Shown here: positions 8,129 through 14,660 of the stretch, piece after piece
How the letters are laid out: every line of letters starts with the position of its first letter
Numbering within the stretch: the first letter of the stretch is position 1
Assembly: GCA_964530165.1 (NCBI GenBank)
Contig: CAZGYE010000126.1
Span: 1-14,660 of the forward strand
Source: CAZGYE01 sp964530165
GTDB lineage: Bacteria; Planctomycetota; Planctomycetia; Planctomycetales; Planctomycetaceae
Length of the DNA stretch: 14,660 nucleotides
Direction: 5' to 3'
Notes under the pieces: generated by a model
Seen by the model: only the letters and a program-made list of their open reading frames with translations
What the model was told of the DNA's origin: nothing
The model's database searches: none
Program-made: the position numbers and the translations under genes

Positions 8129-8232
8129 ATTTCATGTTCTTCGCGTTCTAGCGTACGGTGGCGTAAGTCGTTTAATTTTCGAGTGTTGAAGAATGGATTT
8201 TCTGAGAGCGTGTTTGAAAGGCTTCATTCTCA

Positions 8233-8317
8233 GTCCCGGAGGGACGGTAAATGGTAGCCCAGGGCGTGAGCTCTGGGGGCCGGGATCGAGTCCATTCTGC
8301 CCGAGCCCCAGCGGGGC
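8233..8317. repeat. Three-hairpin intergenic element
   Basis: Three hairpins lie in 85 bp: GTCCC-GGA-GGGAC (8233-8245); CCCAGGGC (8258-8265) with loop GTGA and GCTCTGGG (8270-8277), an 8-bp stem with one G-T wobble and a GNRA-type tetraloop; and GCCCC-AGC-GGGGC (8305-8317). The layout resembles dispersed REP-like intergenic elements; whether other copies exist in this genome cannot be seen from this window. Confidence 0.45.
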
Positions 8318-8447
8318 GATAGGCCGCTGGTGCGACGAACAGCCCAACGGGTTCTATCGCCACCATTGGACACCGGAGTGATGCCTTCACAATCTCAGGG
8401 GCCACGAATTGGCCCGCATCGTCGGCGAGAACAGGATGAACCGAGTT

Positions 8448-11400
8448 TCACTGCGCAACCGGTACGAGCCGTATTGTGCGAATGTCGATTAACGGACCGG
8501 CGATCCGACCGTCGGAGCGGAACGTCAGGCGGTTCTCGCCGGCCTCGAGGTGAACGCGGCCGAACTGAGTCTCGACATAACGGTTCCAGCGGCCGGTGCT
8601 GGCAACGGTTCCGCGCACCTTTTGGCCGGCGACTTCCAGGAGAAACGGCTTGTCGGCCTCGCCGCTGTAGCAGGCGTAGTTGAAGGAGACGTTGAAGTCG
8701 CCGGCGGCTGCAACCTCGAACGACCAGGCGGCGTAAGCGTCGCCGCTGCTCCACTGGCCAAGGTTCTTGTACTGCGGCTCGAATTGAATGTCCGGTCCGT
8801 AGATTTCCGCTTTCGCGGCCGTGAGATCCAGTGAGCCGTCGGCGCCCGGCATGACCCGCTCGGGCTTATTGCCGGGGAACTGCTTCGGGGCGGGGCCGGT
8901 CTGGTCGATGAAGGCGAACAGGTCGGCCATCTGCTGCAGGCTGAGCTTCTCTTTCAGGCCGTCGGGCATGCTGGAGATGTTGTTGCCGATCAATTCGTCG
9001 ACATCTTTGCGGAGCAGTGTGTGGAGCTTGCCCTCAGCGTCGGCGAGAGTGATGCTGTTGCTGGTTTCTTCGGTCAGCATGCCGGCAAGAACGAGGCCGT
9101 CGGTGGTGACGGCGGAATACTGCAGAAAGCGGTCTTCGACGGCCCGGTTGGGATCAAGCACGGCGACCAACAGCGCCTGGGGAGACTTGTCGACCAAGGC
9201 CCGCAGGTCGGGCCCGATGTGCTTGCCCACGCCCTCCAACTTGTGGCACTTGGAGCAGGTGGCCTCTTCGAAGACCTTCTTGCCGCGCGCCGGGTCGCCC
9301 GACATGTGGAGCACCGGCTTGTATTGCTTCAGTGCCGCCTGGATCTGCTTGCTGGTGGTGAGCTGTCCGAACAGTTTCTCGGCGCGGCGGCGGATCGGGT
9401 CGGAGGGATAACGCAGCAACGCGTTACGTCGCGTGGTTCCCAGTCCGGCGGCGACTTCCGGCCGAGTCTCGACGGCGTCCAACAGGGTGCTGATCCATTC
9501 GGGCCGACTTAGCAGCACGTCCAGCACGGCGCTGCGGAGCTTGGGGCCCTGCTGAATCCACCGCTTGAGCAGCAACTGAGGCACCTGCTCCCGGCGGAGT
9601 CGGCCCATGCTGGCCACAGCAGCCAATTGTAGGTCGACCGGGTTTTGGGGAACGAGCAGTTCGGCAAGCGTTTTGAGGTCATCGTCTTGACCCTCCAAAC
9701 CGCGTCCGAGAATCTTCATCGCGACCATGCGGTCGGACAGTGCGGCGTCCGGATCGGCGACCACGTGGCGGGCGGCTTGAAACAGCCGCGTCGACTGCGA
9801 GAGCACTTCTTTCAATTCCGGTCCGGCCTGCTTGTGAAGCTTCCCAAGCGACGTCCTCTGCCGGGCCAAACCGTCCAGGGCGCGGGCCATCAGCGCGTAC
9901 TGCCAGTTGGCGTGTCCGCCGGGCGGTTCGGCGGTGATCGCCCGCAGAATGACGGCAAGCGTCTTCTGATCGTCCAATGCCGCGGCCAGGAGCAGCAGTT
10001 TGCTGACGAGGTCGGCCCGACTTTGGGCCAAGCTCGGCTTGGGCAAAACCTCGCCGATGATCTCTTCGAGATGCCGTGTTGCGGAGCTGAGCACGGCAGC
10101 GGTCATGTACGGGTCGTTGGCTGACCGGGCGGCCAACCGTCCCAAGACTCGGGCTGCCCGCGGTTCGTCCCATTCGCCCAGACTGTAGGCCAACTGCATG
10201 CGGACCTGGGCGTCGGGGTCGTCGGCCAGTTTCAGCAACGCCTCCCCGATGCCGGGATGGTTGCCCAAAAAAGATTCACTCAGACGGACGGCGTGTCGCC
10301 GCACTCCGGGATGCCGGTCGGCCAGCGCGGGCAAAACGACCTCGGCACGCAGAGCGCCAAGCCCATCGAGCGTACACAGAGCGTGCAGTCTTGCCAGGGC
10401 CCGATGGCTTGTGGCGGCCATCTTCTCCAGCGGCCCGATCGCCGACTTGTCGGCACGCCACAGCAGCATCCGCTGGGCCATGTCCCGCTGCCAGCCGTTC
10501 GGACTGTCCAACGCGGCCACCAGAGCGGCCGTGTCGAGAGTGTCCAAGCGCGGGATGGGGCGGAGTTTGCTCCCGATGGGATAAACGCGGTAGATGCGTC
10601 CCTTGTCATGCCCGGCGCGCAGATCAAGCTTCTTGATCAGCCGGACGTCGATCCACTCAGGATGTTCAATGACGAAACGGTACATGTCCGAGAACCAGAG
10701 CGCCCCGTCGGGACCGGTCTCGACCGTGTTGGGACGGGACCAGGGGTCGGCCGAGGCGAGAAATTCGGTCCGCTGTTCTTCCGGGGCGCGCCGGCCGCGA
10801 AAGGTGACTCCGTTGGGCGTGACGATCATGCGGTGCACGCAGTTGTAGACCGAATCGCTGACGAACAGGTTGCCGGCAAAATTGGGTCCCAACAGCTCGT
10901 CGCGGTAGATCGTCACCCCGCAGACGGCGGTCCATCGGACCGGTTCGCCTTCCGGTGGAGTCGGTTGTTCGAAGAAACAGTGGGTGATCACGCGGCCGCC
11001 CGGGTATGCGTTTCTGTCTTCACCAAGGTAGACCTTGCCTGCCGGCGGGGCGACGTGCGGATTGCGGCGGATATAGCGATCGGCCAAGACGTAGTGCCAG
11101 CCTGGATTCGGGTTGTTGCATCCGAACCAGTTCCCCCAGTCGTCGCGGTTGCGGCTGAACTGGGTCCGTCCCGACTGCACGTCCATCCGTCCGTCGTCGG
11201 GCCGGACGCGCAGATCCAGACCGTTGATGTTCATGACCTGGCCGGTCTTGACCGAGCGGATTTTTCCGTTGCTGTCGCCATTGGCCAGATGCACCCAGTT
11301 GTCCAAACCCCAGCGGGGGTGGTTGAATCGGTGTTGCTGGTTGCCCTCGATGAATCCCGTGAACAGCGGCTTTCGCACGTCGGCTTTCCCATCGCCGTCG

Positions 11401-13589
11401 GTGTCCTCGGCGTAGAACATCTCCGGCGCAGCGGTGACCAGCACTCCTTTTCGCCACGGCATCACACCGGAAGGAAAACCGACCGGTTCCAGAAAGACCG
11501 TGGAGCGGTCGTAGCGGCCGTCACCGTCGGTGTCTTCCAGGAAGCGGATGCGGCCACCGATTTTCCCTTTGTCGTCCAGGCCCAGGGGGTAGTCGGCCAT
11601 TTCAGCAACCCAGAGTTTGCCGTCGGGACCCCAAGCGAAATCGACCGGGTCCATCACCAGCGGCTCGGCCGCCACCAGCTCGACCTTCATGCCGGCGTGA
11701 ACCTGGATGGCCTTCATGGAGGCCTCCGGCGAACGGGGCGGCGGGTGGATGTCGCTGACCAGCAGCCCCGTGAAAGAGCGGCCGTCGACCTGGTTGGGCT
11801 TCGTCTTGCCGGTCTCTTCGTTCTGGACCCACATGTGCCGGTAGTTGAACCACGCCCCGTTGTTGGTTCCGTCGGCGCGGACGATCATGGGGATTTCGTC
11901 TTTGTCACCGCGACGTCCGGCGCGGATCTTGCGAGACCAGCCCTGATCGATGGAGATGAATTGGTGCAGCGAATAGCGCTCGGCGTTGGAGAACAGGACG
12001 TCAGCCCGGCCGTCTTCGTCGACGTCGACGAACCGCAACCCGGCGTCCCGGCCGAGTTCGTCGACGATCATCGTTCCTGCGGGCAGACGGATCGGCAATG
12101 GCCGCCACGCGCGACGTTCTGCAGACCAGGCGAACACGGCGTTTTGTTTCGGGTTGCCGACGACAAGCTCCGAGAGACCGTCGCCGTCGAGGTCGCGGAG
12201 CCGCACTCCGCGGTCTCGCCTGCCCAGACTGGTCTCGACAGGACCGTCCAGATCGAGGCCGGCCAGCCCGTGAGAGACTTCCGTCCAACCGCTGCCGTCA
12301 AAGTGCCACAAACCGGCGGCCGTCTCGTTGTGGACCAGGATGCTGGCAAAGCCGTTCTTTTGCAGCACGCCGAAGCGGACACCGGTTTCGTGGCGGTTGC
12401 CCCGGTCGTCGACGCGGACGATCTCGACGGGAAACGTGTTCGTCTGCCACCGGCCCGTCTGTGGAGACCAGACGCGGGTCTGACGCACCTGCTCGTTGCC
12501 GATAACGACGTCGAGGTAACCATCCGCGTTCAGATCGATCAGGCGGACGCCATTGTCCTGCCCATTGGCGGCACGCAGCGGTTGTCCGCCCAGCAGGTTC
12601 TTGTCGAGCCGATCTTGAACGTCGCGGAAGCTGAGGAACTTGACCTTCCCGGGGTGTTTGGCCTCGGCGTGGTCGATCATCTCGATGACCTGATCGTTGC
12701 GGATCCAGCCGTGCGTATGGAAGCACAATGAAAAAATGCCCCGCTTGATGACCGCCGCGTCGACGGCGGCCTTCAGGTCGGCAACCGTCGTGGGGCTGCA
12801 CTTGCCGTTAAGATGTTGGGCGTCCCAATCGCTGGGCATCAAGCAGGCAATCTCCCAGCAGAGCCGACCGATCACGTAGGGATACGGATAATCCTCGATG
12901 AGATTGACCATCCCATGATCGGTGGGGACGTACTTACGGAACCGTTCCCGGCCCGGCTGGTCGAACGCCAAGCGACGAGGCAATGCCGGGTCGTTGGCGC
13001 TGAAGATGTGGAACACCGACGAGTCCATCGTCTGGAAGTTTCCCTTTTCGGTGGTCCGGTTGAAGATCTCCGCGAAGAACCGGGGGCTGACGGAGTTCAT
13101 GGAATCGCAGCACGGCATGCGGTAGGAGACGGGCCGGGCGTTGGGGATGTCTCGCAGCAGGTCGACGCACTTGTCGTACGTCGCCTTCGCCTTGGCCAAA
13201 TCGCCGCCCTGAAGGCAGGGGCACGGATGGGTGAACGTGTGGACTTCTACGGTAACCCCTTCCCGGAGCCAACTCTGCAGTTGCGGATCGGTGGGGACGA
13301 TTGTGTTGGCCATTAAACTCAGGCCGGCTTGCTTGTCGATCTGCTTGAGCCGTCGCAGGATGGGCCGGATGTATTTCTCGTGGTGGGCGGGGTCGCGCAG
13401 GTCATCGTTGGCCAAGACGATCACCGCCTCGACGCCCTCCTCGCCGACCCACTGTGGCGTGACGAGTTTCGGCGTCTCCAGCCCGGCGTAGTACGGGTCA
13501 CAGAATTCGTCGAGAGAGACGAGTCGATTACCAACATCGCCGCCGGCGACAACCATCGACAACGACAGAGCCATTGTGCACGCGGTCAT
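8448..13589 (-). CDS. Giant secreted protein: NodB-like deacetylase, FG-GAP, PVC-type dehydrogenase, HEAT, cytochrome c, CBM-like end
   Basis: A 1713-residue mosaic. Residues about 40-325 form a polysaccharide-deacetylase-like domain: D62/D63 (motif 1), H117-TFT-H121 (metal ligands), R157 in YRMPCC, and FHTHGW with H291/H293, so the metal site looks intact. Residues about 340-600 contain FG-GAP/VCBS calcium-type repeats (DLNADG at 352, DLDGDG near 462, DVDEDG near 518). Residues about 625-1000 are the PVC-type membrane-bound dehydrogenase propeller, with two DTDGDG loops. Residues about 1005-1420 are HEAT-like helices. A haem-binding domain (about 1430-1560) carries C1445-SKC-H1449. The last about 100 residues resemble a carbohydrate-binding beta-sandwich. 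The ATG at 13589 is chosen because AGAAGGA lies 8 nt upstream; an in-frame TTG at 13640 would add 17 residues, including RR, before an otherwise uncharged signal peptide. Likely role: periplasmic or surface deacetylation and oxidation of polysaccharide, with electrons passed to the haem (inference). Confidence 0.88.
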   Translation of the reverse strand: MTACTMALSLSMVVAGGDVGNRLVSLDEFCDPYYAGLETPKLVTPQWVGEEGVEAVIVLANDDLRDPAHHEKYIRPILRRLKQIDKQAGLSLMANTIVPTDPQLQSWLREGVTVEVHTFTHPCPCLQGGDLAKAKATYDKCVDLLRDIPNARPVSYRMPCCDSMNSVSPRFFAEIFNRTTEKGNFQTMDSSVFHIFSANDPALPRRLAFDQPGRERFRKYVPTDHGMVNLIEDYPYPYVIGRLCWEIACLMPSDWDAQHLNGKCSPTTVADLKAAVDAAVIKRGIFSLCFHTHGWIRNDQVIEMIDHAEAKHPGKVKFLSFRDVQDRLDKNLLGGQPLRAANGQDNGVRLIDLNADGYLDVVIGNEQVRQTRVWSPQTGRWQTNTFPVEIVRVDDRGNRHETGVRFGVLQKNGFASILVHNETAAGLWHFDGSGWTEVSHGLAGLDLDGPVETSLGRRDRGVRLRDLDGDGLSELVVGNPKQNAVFAWSAERRAWRPLPIRLPAGTMIVDELGRDAGLRFVDVDEDGRADVLFSNAERYSLHQFISIDQGWSRKIRAGRRGDKDEIPMIVRADGTNNGAWFNYRHMWVQNEETGKTKPNQVDGRSFTGLLVSDIHPPPRSPEASMKAIQVHAGMKVELVAAEPLVMDPVDFAWGPDGKLWVAEMADYPLGLDDKGKIGGRIRFLEDTDGDGRYDRSTVFLEPVGFPSGVMPWRKGVLVTAAPEMFYAEDTDGDGKADVRKPLFTGFIEGNQQHRFNHPRWGLDNWVHLANGDSNGKIRSVKTGQVMNINGLDLRVRPDDGRMDVQSGRTQFSRNRDDWGNWFGCNNPNPGWHYVLADRYIRRNPHVAPPAGKVYLGEDRNAYPGGRVITHCFFEQPTPPEGEPVRWTAVCGVTIYRDELLGPNFAGNLFVSDSVYNCVHRMIVTPNGVTFRGRRAPEEQRTEFLASADPWSRPNTVETGPDGALWFSDMYRFVIEHPEWIDVRLIKKLDLRAGHDKGRIYRVYPIGSKLRPIPRLDTLDTAALVAALDSPNGWQRDMAQRMLLWRADKSAIGPLEKMAATSHRALARLHALCTLDGLGALRAEVVLPALADRHPGVRRHAVRLSESFLGNHPGIGEALLKLADDPDAQVRMQLAYSLGEWDEPRAARVLGRLAARSANDPYMTAAVLSSATRHLEEIIGEVLPKPSLAQSRADLVSKLLLLAAALDDQKTLAVILRAITAEPPGGHANWQYALMARALDGLARQRTSLGKLHKQAGPELKEVLSQSTRLFQAARHVVADPDAALSDRMVAMKILGRGLEGQDDDLKTLAELLVPQNPVDLQLAAVASMGRLRREQVPQLLLKRWIQQGPKLRSAVLDVLLSRPEWISTLLDAVETRPEVAAGLGTTRRNALLRYPSDPIRRRAEKLFGQLTTSKQIQAALKQYKPVLHMSGDPARGKKVFEEATCSKCHKLEGVGKHIGPDLRALVDKSPQALLVAVLDPNRAVEDRFLQYSAVTTDGLVLAGMLTEETSNSITLADAEGKLHTLLRKDVDELIGNNISSMPDGLKEKLSLQQMADLFAFIDQTGPAPKQFPGNKPERVMPGADGSLDLTAAKAEIYGPDIQFEPQYKNLGQWSSGDAYAAWSFEVAAAGDFNVSFNYACYSGEADKPFLLEVAGQKVRGTVASTGRWNRYVETQFGRVHLEAGENRLTFRSDGRIAGPLIDIRTIRLVPVAQ

Positions 13590-13768
13590 GGAGTCATTCC
13601 TTCTGTATTGCTGACGTGTAGCTTCTTGTGTTCCGGACAACTAACAAACCACGATTGTGCCAAGTCTTGCAACCGTAAGCAATTCTCAGCCGGCATGTGC
13701 GGATGCCAGGGCAGCCCTTTCCCACCATGCAAGCAGGCGATACCCTTTGAATAGTTCGGATTATTCAT
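13586..13768 (-). CDS. Possible 60-residue leader protein coupled to the giant gene
   Basis: This ORF begins with an ATG preceded by AAGGA at 6 nt spacing and stops in an ATGA that overlaps the start codon of the 1713-residue protein. That is the arrangement expected for translational coupling, and the downstream gene's AGAAGGA lies inside it. An ATG 19 codons further upstream (13825) is also in frame but has no such site. The product has four Cys and four His, no signal peptide, no membrane helix and no family I recognise. It lies in a stretch that looks poorer in GC than the flanking genes and may simply be untranslated leader. The start signals are real in the sequence; that it is a gene is uncertain. 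Confidence 0.3.
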   Translation of the reverse strand: MNNPNYSKGIACLHGGKGLPWHPHMPAENCLRLQDLAQSWFVSCPEHKKLHVSNTEGMTP

Positions 13769-13792
13769 AGGCTGTCCTTGTGGTACCCAAAC

Positions 13793-13808
13793 CGACAACT
13801 TGTTGTCG
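13793..13808. promoter_or_regulatory. Palindrome in the divergent region
   Basis: CGACAACTTGTTGTCG has perfect 7-bp arms around a TT centre. It lies 30 bp before the DUF1559 ATG and 25 bp upstream of the small leader ORF on the other strand, where a dimeric regulator could affect both directions. No regulator family is recognised. Confidence 0.35.
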
Positions 13809-13837
13809 CAATCCACTGGTTGCATGGCACACCCATC

Positions 13838-14611
13838 ATGACCATTTCTTCAGAAGAGTGGCGGAACAAACCGTCGGGCTGCTGGCGGGTTATGGCGCCG
13901 GTGCTCGGAGTGCTTGTTGTGGTTGGAGCAGTCCTGGTTCTGTGGCGTCTGGCGCAGCCCGCCCGAGAAGCCTCGCGGCGCTCAAGTTGTAAAGGCCAAC
14001 TGAAGATCTTTGGGCTCGCCTTGCACAACTACCACGACGTGTACCGGTCGTTTCCGCCGGCGTATATCGCCGACAAGAACGGCCGGCCGATGCACAGTTG
14101 GCGGGTTCTGCCGTTGCCGTTTCTCGCAGAGCCGGCGCTCTACGAGCGATACCGCTTTAATGAAGCGTGGAACAGCCCGCACAATCGCACGCTGGCCGAC
14201 GGCCTCCCCATCGGGATGTCGGGAATCGTGCCCATGTATCACTGCGCCAGCGATCGCAATTCCGACCCGCTGCACACCAGCTTCGTGGTGGTCGTGGGCC
14301 CGGATACCATCTACCCAGGCTCAGCCACACGGCGAATCAAGGATATCACCGACGGGTCCTCGAACACCGTCGTTGTGGCAGAGATGGCGGAGTCGGGAAT
14401 CCACTGGATGGAGCCGCGCGACCTGGATTTCAACGCGATGAGTTTCCGCGTCAACGATCCGAGAGGAAAATGCATCCGCAGCAAACACACGGGCGTTGCC
14501 CACGTGTTGTTGGCCGATGGCTCGGTGCGGGCCATCTCCGAAGACATCGACCCACAGGTGCTCAAGGGCATGCTCACGATCGCCGGCGGCGAGCTTGTAC
14601 CACCATTCTAG
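13838..14611 (+). CDS. DUF1559 family protein, membrane-anchored, no prepilin cleavage motif
   Basis: A 257-residue DUF1559 protein, a family greatly expanded in planctomycetes and of unknown function. A single membrane helix (about 18-36) precedes AREASRRSSCKGQLK, which matches the segment after the pilin-like helix in typical members. GLALHNYHD, RVLPLPFLAEPALYERY and a Cys near IVPMYHCASD follow, and the C-terminal H-X9-DG signature is present (H217, D227-G228). Typical members start with a type IV prepilin site (GFTLIELL); that is missing here, so the helix is probably an uncleaved anchor. The ATG at 13838 is preferred; a TTG at 13778 would add 20 residues that do not look pilin-like. No strong ribosome binding site is visible before either. 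The gene is transcribed away from the giant gene, with a 16-bp palindrome 30 bp before its start. Confidence 0.85.
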   Translation: MTISSEEWRNKPSGCWRVMAPVLGVLVVVGAVLVLWRLAQPAREASRRSSCKGQLKIFGLALHNYHDVYRSFPPAYIADKNGRPMHSWRVLPLPFLAEPALYERYRFNEAWNSPHNRTLADGLPIGMSGIVPMYHCASDRNSDPLHTSFVVVVGPDTIYPGSATRRIKDITDGSSNTVVVAEMAESGIHWMEPRDLDFNAMSFRVNDPRGKCIRSKHTGVAHVLLADGSVRAISEDIDPQVLKGMLTIAGGELVPPF

Positions 14612-14660
14612 CCCAAGTTGATCAGTTGCTGCCGCGAAACCCCTTGTTCTGCCGGGCGGG

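Larger units (their letters stand above)
8047..8447. other. Intergenic region between the giant gene and the receiver-FHA gene
   Basis: This 401-bp gap holds the promoter of the receiver-FHA gene (8100-8128), a cluster of three small hairpins (8233-8317) and otherwise no gene I can support. Short open frames cross it on both strands, but none has a good start signal or protein-like composition. No Rho-independent terminator for the giant gene is visible. Confidence 0.6.

Noticed and set aside
10257..12731. Long plus-strand open frame opposite the giant gene
   Set aside because: It is antisense to clear dehydrogenase and FG-GAP coding sequence. The translation has no recognisable domain, and high GC alone gives such frames.
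13645..13663. Sigma54-like TTGGCAC upstream of the giant gene
   Set aside because: The -24 part fits but the expected GC at -12 is absent, so the match is only half.
14612..14660. Right edge after the DUF1559 stop
   Set aside because: Too short to judge; no terminator hairpin or gene start is seen.

Overview
The window (about 60% GC by eye) looks like a planctomycete chromosome, probably of the Pirellulales/Planctomycetales type. The evidence is a DUF1559 protein with the H-X9-DG signature, a very large secreted protein with a PVC-type dehydrogenase domain plus CxxCH haem domain, a LamG protein with a hydrazine-synthase-alpha-like haem region, zinc-ribbon/FHA signalling, and long gene spacing. 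This assignment rests on protein families, not on any marker gene.

Layout. Five large genes lie on the minus strand and one lies on the plus strand at the right end. Reading the minus strand 5'->3': an ATGA-coupled small ORF (13768-13586); a 1713-residue secreted multidomain protein (13589-8448: NodB-like deacetylase, FG-GAP propeller, PVC-type dehydrogenase propeller, HEAT repeats, cytochrome c, carbohydrate-binding-like end); a 401-bp gap with three small hairpins and a good sigma70-like promoter; a receiver/double-zinc-ribbon/FHA protein (8046-6754) whose phospho-acceptor Asp is a Glu; a MoxR AAA+ ATPase (6645-5629) with its own sigma70-like promoter; the lipid II flippase MurJ (5471-3783); and a secreted LamG/propeller protein with two haem sites (3643-59). 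A DUF1559 membrane-anchored protein (13838-14611) is transcribed divergently to the right.

How the genes relate. The two large secreted proteins both join carbohydrate- or ligand-binding modules, beta-propellers and c-type haem, so they may take part in periplasmic or extracellular oxidation and deacetylation of polysaccharide. The middle three genes are cellular: signalling (receiver-FHA), chaperone-like ATPase (MoxR) and cell-wall precursor export (MurJ). Spacings of 108-157 bp and a separate promoter before moxR argue against one tight operon.

The most unusual sequence is around the murJ start. A degenerate 7-bp tandem repeat (consensus near GTTGAGA/GCCGACA) covers the apparent TTG start and encodes the first residues of MurJ. 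It faces a second, oppositely oriented heptamer array just downstream, and a third short tract follows the moxR stop. Because 7 is not a multiple of 3 and the arrays are complementary, the region could alter murJ reading frame or translation. That regulatory idea is inference.
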